Under the pieces are notes generated by a model. It did no database searches and had not been told where the DNA came from. It was given only the letters and a program-made list of their open reading frames with translations. 6,042 bases of DNA from an uncultured Desulfovibrionaceae bacterium (lineage in GTDB: Bacteria > Desulfobacterota > Desulfovibrionia > Desulfovibrionales > Desulfovibrionaceae), in the NCBI GenBank assembly GCA_947074125.1, contig CAMTOM010000101.1, positions 1 through 6,042 of the forward strand, in the 5' to 3' direction. Shown here in pieces: positions 1 through 5,094 of this stretch (positions are counted from its first letter, which is position 1; each line of letters opens with the position of its first letter). The position numbers and the translations under genes are program-made.

Positions 1-106
1 GAGGTGCAGGGACACTATTTGTACAACCTGGCTTAAGATTAGTCGACTCAGGGACACTACCAGAGGCTTGGCTGCCAGGAGTAAAATCTTTAGGCGAGTT
101 TTATTC
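1..106. other. Junction segment of unknown origin beside truncated eno
   Basis: This stretch replaces what should be the continuation of the enolase gene. On the minus strand the enolase reading matches the family up to codon 65 (GKGVEK) and then runs at once into a stop codon, and none of the bases further left reads as enolase in any frame. The segment holds an 11-bp direct repeat and three palindromes: TTGTACAA at 19-26, CTTAAG at 32-37 and AGTCGACT at 41-48. One plus-strand frame is open from the window edge (3-131) and ends in antisense enolase. Repeats at a junction that breaks a conserved gene suggest the end of an insertion sequence (IS21-like elements carry repeated end motifs) or a rearrangement. 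Neither a transposase nor a target duplication is visible, so the type of element is undecided. Confidence 0.45.
7..59. repeat. 11-bp direct repeat pair, 42-bp period
   Basis: CAGGGACACTA occurs exactly at 7-17 and again at 49-59. The period of 42 bp is four turns of DNA and also 14 codons. This suits repeated transposase-binding sites at an insertion-sequence end, and equally a repeated GTL motif in the plus-strand frame that is open here. Only two copies lie in the window, and more may lie to the left. Confidence 0.6.
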
Positions 107-301
107 TTTTTCAACGCCTTTTCCTCTGTAACGTTTGCCGCCATCGCGCAGCTCCAGAGCTTCACGACTGCCCGTAGACGCACCGGAAGGCACCGCAGCA
201 CGGCCAACATTGCCCGATTCCAGTGAAACTTCGACTTCCACAGTAGGGTTGCCGCGAGAATCCAGAATCTCGCGTCCAAAAACAGAAACAATCGTACTCA
301 T
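101..301 (-). pseudogene. eno: Enolase, 5' fragment, truncated after ~65 codons
   Basis: Enolase (2-phosphoglycerate dehydratase) converts 2-phosphoglycerate to phosphoenolpyruvate in the cytoplasm. The 66 residues hold the family's N-terminal signature: REILDSRGNPTVEVEV at residues 10-25, the mobile-loop motif VPSGASTG at 37-44, and REALELRDG at 46-54. The start is well set, with AAGGAG (309-314, minus strand) seven bases before the ATG. Enolases are about 420-435 residues, so about 85% is missing, including the whole catalytic barrel with its magnesium ligands and catalytic lysines. The reading ends GKGVEKE-stop, where relatives continue GVEKAV. The break therefore falls near position 107, inside the codon after EK. 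coaX lies 25 bp upstream on the same strand, so the fragment is probably still transcribed. Family identity is secure. Whether this is a disrupted gene, a partial duplicate, or an assembly junction cannot be told here. Confidence 0.9.
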
Positions 302-326
302 AACTACGCTCCTTGGAGGATAATGT

Positions 327-1115
327 TCAGTTTTTACAGTGTTCTACAAACAGACAGCGTAAACCATCAAGCAGAAGGGCAGGCAAGAGATGGTCAAAGG
401 CGGAACTCACACGGGCAACATCAGCCGCAAAGCCCCCCGTCCCCACAACAGCCACAGTGCCCGGCAATTGCTCTTTCAGTCGCACACACAATCCCTCTAC
501 CATACTCGCAAAACCAAATAACAGACCATGCTGGATACTTGTCACCGTATTCTTTCCTGGCGCAGGATGCGCACAGCGCACATCAAGATTCACCCTTGGC
601 AAGCGGGCAGCATGTTGTGAAAGAGCCGAGAGAGCCGTTTGCGGTCCAGGGAAAATAAGTCCTCCCAAATAGGAGTGACCAGAAACACAGTCAAAGGTTA
701 CCGCAGTACCAAAGTCCACACACAAAAGCGATTCTGGCTCAGGAAAAAGCACTCTGGCAGCATAGGCCGCCACCAGCCTGTCCGAACCAACTTCTTGCGG
801 TTGCTCGTAATTATTGTGCAGCGGCACAGGAATATCACGCGGAACAAACAGGGGAGCCTGCCCCATAAAACGCCGACAGGCACTATCAAGCAAAGGTTCC
901 AGCGCGGGCACAACAGAAGAAACCACACAGGCACGCACGATCTCTGGCGCAATACCAGCATGGTGCAGGAGCGCCAGCAGTTTCAGACCAAAATCATCAG
1001 GTGTCTGTCCGGCATCAGTCCGTAAGGTATAGGTATCTGTTATCGCATCCGCATGGGCGAGTCCCACTTTAATGGAGGTATTGCCTACATCAAAAAGAAG
1101 CATATCTGGACGCAT
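327..1115 (-). CDS. coaX: Type III pantothenate kinase
   Basis: CoaX phosphorylates pantothenate to 4'-phosphopantothenate, the first step of coenzyme A synthesis, in the cytoplasm. The 262 residues have the usual length and the family motifs in order: DVGNT at 9-13 (phosphate-binding), GSDR at 110-113 (pantothenate/dimer site, with the conserved Asp and Arg), DFGTA at 134-138 (second phosphate motif of the ASKHA fold), GGLIFPG at 151-157, GKNT at 187-190, and GTGGFA at 225-230. The open frame reaches back to 1235, but I chose the ATG at 1115 because AGGGG sits five bases before it and the 40 extra residues are Cys/aromatic-rich and unlike the family. A second ATG at 1103 would leave only four residues before DVGNT and has no better ribosome site. 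The gene ends 25 bp before eno, suggesting co-transcription. Type III enzymes are generally insensitive to CoA feedback and prefer a monovalent cation (family knowledge). Confidence 0.95.
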   Translation of the reverse strand: MRPDMLLFDVGNTSIKVGLAHADAITDTYTLRTDAGQTPDDFGLKLLALLHHAGIAPEIVRACVVSSVVPALEPLLDSACRRFMGQAPLFVPRDIPVPLHNNYEQPQEVGSDRLVAAYAARVLFPEPESLLCVDFGTAVTFDCVSGHSYLGGLIFPGPQTALSALSQHAARLPRVNLDVRCAHPAPGKNTVTSIQHGLLFGFASMVEGLCVRLKEQLPGTVAVVGTGGFAADVARVSSAFDHLLPALLLDGLRCLFVEHCKN

Positions 1116-1158
1116 ACGAACCCCTGCAAAAATCAGCAAAAAGACATTGACGGCATAA

Positions 1159-1449
1159 CACTGGCACCATCGCGCAGCAAAATATCCAAATGGTCTCTTT
1201 GATTGCAACAAACAACACGCACTGCAAAAGGCCATACGCGCGGAACGAAAGTATGCCAGATTGCGCTATGCGGCGCAAGAGTCGGATAAGGCCACAAAAG
1301 GAACTTTTATCCCTGCCACACAGGCAGGCAGAGCACTGCAAGAGCATCACAAGCGCACACTGCTTTTGCTTCGCTCCAAAGCAACAGGAGCTGTGCCTTA
1401 CGCATTCCTCTCTGGAAATATAGTCACACCAAGCGAAAAAGCAAAATAA
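1159..1449 (+). other. Coding-like open stretch, start not identifiable
   Basis: This plus-strand frame is open from just after a stop at 1156-1158 to the TAA at 1447-1449. The translation has the make-up of a real basic, helical protein: around residues 21-45 it reads HALQKAIRAERKY and then ARLRYAAQESDKATKG, and it ends GNIVTPSEKAK. I do not recognise a family. No ATG or GTG lies in frame, only a TTG at 1261 with no clear ribosome site. An ATG at 1190 in another frame would need a frameshift. The TAA lies inside the loop of the terminator hairpin at 1436-1459, which is where a true gene end would be expected. It may be a gene that lost its start, a TTG-started small gene (62 residues, 1261-1449), or chance. 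Confidence 0.25.
1179..1208 (-). promoter_or_regulatory. Candidate sigma-70 promoter for coaX
   Basis: Reading the minus strand, TTGCAA (1208-1203) is followed after 18 bases by TATTTT (1184-1179). Transcription would begin near 1172 and leave a leader of about 57 bases before the coaX ATG at 1115. The -35 box matches four of six consensus bases and the -10 box is moderate. This is inferred from sequence resemblance only. Confidence 0.3.
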
Positions 1450-1459
1450 TGCTTTTTTT
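1436..1459. terminator. Bidirectional A/T-rich terminator
   Basis: AAAAAGC (1436-1442) and GCTTTTT (1451-1457) form a perfect 7-bp stem around an 8-base loop. Two further Ts follow on the plus strand, and an A-run precedes the stem, so the minus strand also ends in Ts. The stem is A/T-rich with only two G:C pairs, so it would be a weak hairpin. It lies exactly between the plus-strand open stretch ending at 1449 and the minus-strand small gene ending at 1462, as expected for convergent genes. Confidence 0.5.
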
Positions 1460-1461
1460 CA

Positions 1462-1668
1462 TCACCACGTAGTCTCCAGCGCCCCTGATTCACCCCTAAC
1501 ATGAGAGAGACATTCCGCATGTCCGTGATCACATTCATCCTTAAGATGATGCACAACACGCGCACTCTGTGCTAGAAAAATCATATAAACACAACTGCAT
1601 GGCATTTCCGGCGGAGGATTTTTTGAGGCACACAGAGCCCTTGCCTGCCCACGCCTCAGCTTCTTCAT
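1462..1668 (-). CDS. Candidate small Cys/His-rich protein, 68 aa
   Basis: No family is recognised. The 68 residues begin MKKLRRGQARALC and carry five cysteines (13, 24, 26, 46, 53) plus histidines at 40, 41, 48, 50 and 56. The cluster CDHGHAEC (46-53) looks like a metal-binding site, and a short hydrophobic run CVYMIFLA lies at 26-33. I chose the ATG at 1668 because GGGGAGG (1684-1678 on the minus strand) lies nine bases before it, a strong ribosome site. The frame stays open upstream to 2004, but that part overlaps the channel gene antisense and is rejected. The gene runs divergently from the channel gene (103 bp between starts) and ends at a bidirectional terminator. Ribosome site, terminator and composition support a real gene, but the absence of a recognised homologue and the short length keep this tentative. 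A zinc or iron role is inference. Confidence 0.4.
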   Translation of the reverse strand: MKKLRRGQARALCASKNPPPEMPCSCVYMIFLAQSARVVHHLKDECDHGHAECLSHVRGESGALETTW

Positions 1669-1683
1669 TTCAAAAAACCTCCC

Positions 1684-1701
1684 CACAGAAACGCTTCTGT
1701 G
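1684..1701. promoter_or_regulatory. Perfect inverted repeat between divergent genes
   Basis: CACAGAA (1684-1690) and TTCTGTG (1695-1701) are perfect inverted copies separated by four bases. In the minus-strand transcript the hairpin would end on the first G of the GGGGAGG ribosome site of the small gene starting at 1668. It could therefore mask or expose that site, or act in DNA as an operator in the 103-bp divergent region. No poly-T follows, so it is not a terminator. The function is inferred from position only. Confidence 0.4.
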
Positions 1702-1771
1702 ACAGCCCATAGCACGCACTCTTCCGAGCAGGCTGTTCGCAGGTGAAAACCTCTCTGCAAAGGATGTTCGT

Positions 1772-4552
1772 ATGAAGCACAGCACCCCCCTTCCTTTTTT
1801 TCCGCTCTCTTTGTTTGTTGTGTGCTTTCTCCAGTTCTTCACTGTATCCCTCGCATACAGTGCTGCCCCCAAACCCTTTGCATCAGGTCTGAGCGCAGAG
1901 AATCTATTGCCCGCAACAGAAGACCGCACGCCTCTTCTCCGAACAGACATTTTGAAAGAGATTTCCAAAGAAGGTCTGCAGGAAAAAACAGCACAGATTG
2001 CCACAGAGCTTCAGAATAGCGAAGAGGCAGACGGAGAGGATCCCTGGCAAAGTGCCTGGAGCCTGCAACTTGCCGAGCTTGAGAAATTGTGCAGCATTGC
2101 AGACGAAAAGGAGCACATCGCCCCCAAAATCATTCAGAAGCTGAACGCCGCAATGCGCCCTTACGAACAGGAAGCACAGCGTCTTTTTATGTTTTCCAGT
2201 TCATACGCACGGGTACCGCGTGTCCTTGAAGCCTTGCAGCGCCGTCTGAACAATACCGCAGAGGGTGTCGAAAAAGTGCTCTCACCCGCACGCAAGGAAG
2301 CAGACGACATTAACGAAACGCTTCGTAAAATGAAGCTGACCACCCAGGTGTTCGCTAACGAACAAAATCCTTCAGGCGAGCTAAAAAGCATCATTTACGC
2401 TGCAAACACAGCCAAAAACAAGCTGGAGAGCGTCGCCTCTCATCTGGCAAGCGCCACGACCCCCGCCAATACTCTTTTGCAGCGCCTTCAGGGCGCAGAT
2501 CAGGAGATCAGTACAGCCCTGCCCATTATCTGGGAGAATCACTATCTCCAGGGGCCAGTCAGCTACTGGGATCCCTCATTCTGGAAAGAGCTGCCACAGC
2601 ATTTGCGCAGCTCATGGCAAGTCATGAAATTACGTATGCCTTTGGAATTCCCTTCCAGTCGGGATGCCTGGAACATGGCACTCATCCGCTTTCTTGCCAT
2701 CTTCTTATTCCTGAGCCTCGTCGCTTTTATTTGCTATCGCGGTCTGAAAACACGAACAGACAACCCCGTCATCAGACACCTTTTTCACGTAAGCCTGCCC
2801 TGGCTGATTCTTGGTATTTCCATTATCGGCGCCTCTATGAGCAGCTCAAAAATGATTTGGTACGCCCTGCTCGGCATCGGGAATCTTGTGTTGATTATCG
2901 GACAGATTTTTCTCGCGTGGGACTTGCGCTGTCTGGATAAACCCCAGCTCTACAATGTTGCCTCTCCATTCTGGCAGCTTGCTCCCCTCACACTGGCAGG
3001 TTACCTGCTTATCTACCCCAGCATTCCCCTCCAGGTACTCTCCATCGCCTGGATCGTTCTCGTCCTGCTCTTCTTTACCTGGCGCTATATCGACAATCGC
3101 AGGCAGCACTCCGAAGCCTATCCGGAACTTGCCGCTTCTGCCCTCACACTGCAACCTTTTTTCCTGTGGGCCAGCCTTATTCTCGCCATTATCGGTCTGC
3201 CCATCTACTCCATGATTTTATACATGCTGTATTTGTCGATTGCCGTTGCCCTGCAACTCAGCCTCGGTTGCATTCACCTCATGAATCTTATTTCCGCCAA
3301 TCTCCCCAAAGAGGGCATTCACGCCGCCATCGGCAATACCATTATTGCCCTCGCCGCACCGGCTGTGCTGGTATTGGTACTTGGAGGCATGAGCCTGTGG
3401 GTGCTCACACTTCCTGGCGGCATTCCCCTGCTGGGCTATTACGGCTTCAGCGGTGTCAAAATTGGTGGCACCAGCTTTAATATCATTCAGTTACTCCTGA
3501 TTGTTTCCGCATTTTACCTCACACGCACAGCCATACAACTGGGCACGGCTTTCCTGAACAGACTGCCAGAACGCGGCATGCACATGGACTCCAGCCTGAT
3601 TCCTCCTTTCAAGACAGGACTCACATACGCGTTTTGGGCTCTGTACGGACTCCTTGTACTGCGCTTCCTCGGTCTTGAGCTGAGCAATCTGGCAATGGTT
3701 GCTGGTGGTCTTTCCGTTGGTATCGGCTTTGGTATGCAGACCATCGTCAACAACTTCCTCTCCGGTCTCATTCTCATTTTCAGCCGCTCCCTTCAGGAAG
3801 GGGATGTTATCGACGTTAATGGCCTTGTAGGTCAGGTACGCAAAATAAGCGTCCGTGCGACAATGGTCGAAACCTACGACAGCGCACTGATCTACGTGCC
3901 CAATTCAGAGTTTGTATCCAACAAGCTCATAAACTGGACACGCAACAGCCGCTCCGTACGGCGTCAGATTGGTATTGGTGTTGCGTATGGCTCCGATCCC
4001 GCACTCGTCATGGACAGTCTGAAAGAAGTCGCCACTGAAAATGAAAATGTACTGAATTTCCCCAAGCCTTCCGTGCTCTTCCAGAACTTTGGCAACAGCA
4101 CACTGGACTTTAATTTGCGCTACTGGGTTGCGGATTACAATCTCGGTGCGCCTATTGATTCTGAAATACGTCTGGCCATCGGTCGCAAGTTTAAGGAAAA
4201 GGGAATCGAGGTCGCCTTCCCGCAACTGGATTTGCACATTAAAAGCACCCCCACCTCATTCGCGGCAACGCTGCAAGAGCAAATGCCCTCTCCCAGTCAG
4301 GAGGACACACCCAACGCCCCCAATACGCCTCTGATTGCCGAAGGAGCCGAAGACGGTACATATCATCCCGTAGCGCCCAGCGAGTCAGAAGCGCCGCTGG
4401 CAGACTATGAATCACTGGAAGACGCGCCTCCTGTCCCTGCTCCCAAACAAAACAAGCAAAACGCATCGCACCGCGCCGCAAGTACATGCGTCAACAAGAT
4501 ACTGCCACGCCGCTCTCAAAAAAAGCCCAGTAAGAAGGAGGATAACGAATAA
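1772..4552 (+). CDS. Large MscS-superfamily mechanosensitive channel (MscK-like)
   Basis: This is an inner-membrane channel that should open under membrane tension and release solutes during osmotic downshock. The 926 residues start with a signal peptide (hydrophobic core about 8-28, likely cleavage after AYSA near 31). A mostly helical, charged periplasmic domain follows to about 295. About eleven membrane segments lie near 302-321, 341-358, 361-384, 401-419, 422-438, 461-478, 480-503, 522-547, 568-590, 614-634 and 637-670. The last is the pore helix, rich in Gly and Ala (MVAGGLSVGIGFGMQTIVNN, 642-661). The MscS beta-domain follows (EGDVIDVNGLVGQV, 676-689; YVPNSEF, 708-714) and then the alpha/beta vestibule to about 825. 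A tail of about 100 residues is first acidic and Pro-rich, then Lys/Arg-rich. AAAGGA at 1759-1764 lies seven bases before the ATG. The layout resembles E. coli MscK (about 1120 residues), but the periplasmic part is shorter. Gating by ions, as in MscK, cannot be read here. Confidence 0.92.
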   Translation: MKHSTPLPFFPLSLFVVCFLQFFTVSLAYSAAPKPFASGLSAENLLPATEDRTPLLRTDILKEISKEGLQEKTAQIATELQNSEEADGEDPWQSAWSLQLAELEKLCSIADEKEHIAPKIIQKLNAAMRPYEQEAQRLFMFSSSYARVPRVLEALQRRLNNTAEGVEKVLSPARKEADDINETLRKMKLTTQVFANEQNPSGELKSIIYAANTAKNKLESVASHLASATTPANTLLQRLQGADQEISTALPIIWENHYLQGPVSYWDPSFWKELPQHLRSSWQVMKLRMPLEFPSSRDAWNMALIRFLAIFLFLSLVAFICYRGLKTRTDNPVIRHLFHVSLPWLILGISIIGASMSSSKMIWYALLGIGNLVLIIGQIFLAWDLRCLDKPQLYNVASPFWQLAPLTLAGYLLIYPSIPLQVLSIAWIVLVLLFFTWRYIDNRRQHSEAYPELAASALTLQPFFLWASLILAIIGLPIYSMILYMLYLSIAVALQLSLGCIHLMNLISANLPKEGIHAAIGNTIIALAAPAVLVLVLGGMSLWVLTLPGGIPLLGYYGFSGVKIGGTSFNIIQLLLIVSAFYLTRTAIQLGTAFLNRLPERGMHMDSSLIPPFKTGLTYAFWALYGLLVLRFLGLELSNLAMVAGGLSVGIGFGMQTIVNNFLSGLILIFSRSLQEGDVIDVNGLVGQVRKISVRATMVETYDSALIYVPNSEFVSNKLINWTRNSRSVRRQIGIGVAYGSDPALVMDSLKEVATENENVLNFPKPSVLFQNFGNSTLDFNLRYWVADYNLGAPIDSEIRLAIGRKFKEKGIEVAFPQLDLHIKSTPTSFAATLQEQMPSPSQEDTPNAPNTPLIAEGAEDGTYHPVAPSESEAPLADYESLEDAPPVPAPKQNKQNASHRAASTCVNKILPRRSQKKPSKKEDNE

Positions 4553-4574
4553 ACGAGGCAGGTATAGAGAATAC

Positions 4575-4721
4575 AACGCCTTCGGCGCCCTTGGTCACGT
4601 AGGTAAATTTATGGGGGAGGGAAACTTTTCTAGCTCTGCTGTCCATTTGCGTATTGCGCTTAATGCACAACGCAAACGCCTTCGGCGCCGTTGGTGGCAA
4701 CAAAAGCTTTCCTCCCCCATA
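4575..4721. repeat. Structured intergenic repeat element
   Basis: Two kinds of repeat interlock. A 21-bp direct repeat starting AACGCCTTCGGCGCC occurs at 4575-4595 and 4675-4695 with one mismatch and a spacing of exactly 100 bp; each copy contains the small hairpin CGCC-TTC-GGCG. An inverted repeat pairs 4610-4629 (TATGGGGGAGGG...) with 4702-4721 (...CCTCCCCCATA), 18 of 20 bases matching. Between its arms lies a further stem, TTTGCGT (4646-4652) with ACGCAAA (4670-4676), extended by TGC/GCA at 4655-4657 and 4665-4667. The whole can fold as a long stem carrying two hairpins. It starts 22 bp after the channel gene's stop, so it may end that transcript, but no clean T-run follows. It could be a copy of a dispersed genomic repeat (REP or MITE-like). 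Confidence 0.6.
4610..4721 (+). terminator. Possible terminator region of the channel gene
   Basis: The imperfect 20-bp stem (4610-4629 with 4702-4721), plus the enclosed hairpins at 4646-4676 and 4677-4687, is the only strong secondary structure after the stop codon at 4550-4552. The G-rich 5' arm and C-rich 3' arm would make a stable RNA stem. The 72-base loop region and the lack of a following T-run are untypical of intrinsic termination, so it may instead stabilise the mRNA end. Confidence 0.3.
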
Positions 4722-4739
4722 CCCCCACCTTTCAAAAAA

Positions 4740-5084
4740 CTTCAAAAATGAGTGTGCAGGCTTGGCGGGCACATTGTTATTACGATTTAACTCTCTGCCA
4801 ATACTGGAAAAAGACCTGTTAAGTTTTTTGCTATTCTCCTGAGCGAGCTGACCGAATACTGCCAAAGACGTCTTGGTAAATAGGCAGAGCAAATTGTACA
4901 AAGATAAATAATAGAGCAAATCCAAGGCTATGTGATTCTTGTATACGTCTTCTTTCAAATGCAGTACGATGAGCATCACCGCATTATTTGCTGGTAAGTG
5001 CAATGTATACGAAACTAAAATTATGACGCCCTCAAAGTGGCGCACTTGAAATGACAATGGAACATAAATCATCATTAAATCACT
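4740..5084. other. A+T-rich spacer without a convincing gene
   Basis: No convincing gene or RNA gene is seen between the repeat element and the Fe-S gene. A minus-strand frame (5108-4491) stays open but crosses the repeat element and the channel gene's end and has no ribosome site. Small signals are TTGTACAA (4894-4901), an 8-bp palindrome also present at 19-26, and TGTATACG at 4940-4947 and 5004-5011. A promoter for the Fe-S gene should lie in the right part; TAAAAT at 5016-5021 is a possible -10 box, but no well-spaced -35 box was found. Confidence 0.5.
5032..5049 (+). promoter_or_regulatory. Small hairpin upstream of the Fe-S gene
   Basis: TCAAAGTG (5032-5039) pairs with CACTTGA (5043-5049) around the loop GCG, with one A bulged (5034). 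It lies 45 bp before the ATG at 5095. No T-run follows, so it is not a terminator; it may be an operator half-site pair or a leader hairpin. It is short enough to be chance. Confidence 0.25.
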
Positions 5085-5094
5085 GAAGGATTCT

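Noticed and set aside
313..1032. Several plus-strand frames opposite coaX
   Set aside because: They are antisense readings of a well-supported gene, without family motifs or ribosome sites.
327..1235. Longer coaX frame starting at 1235
   Set aside because: The 40 extra residues are Cys- and aromatic-rich and unlike the family, whereas the ATG at 1115 has AGGGG at good spacing directly before the DVGNT domain.
1312..1328. CCTGCC/GGCAGG hairpin with a 5-base loop
   Set aside because: It is a short stem inside the coding-like stretch with no T-run, and likely chance.
1190..1423. 77-residue plus-strand frame from the ATG at 1190
   Set aside because: Composition is Cys/His/Ser-rich as in an out-of-frame reading, with no ribosome site. 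The overlapping frame ending at 1449 looks more protein-like.
1741..1752. AGGT-GAAA-ACCT tetraloop hairpin before the channel gene
   Set aside because: The stem is only four base pairs, too weak to assign a role.
1462..2004. 180-residue minus-strand frame
   Set aside because: Its first 112 codons are mostly antisense to the channel gene and have no ribosome site of their own. Only the part from the ATG at 1668 has one.
2614..4487. Frames in other phases or antisense within the channel gene
   Set aside because: They fall wholly inside the MscS gene, whose frame carries continuous recognisable domains.
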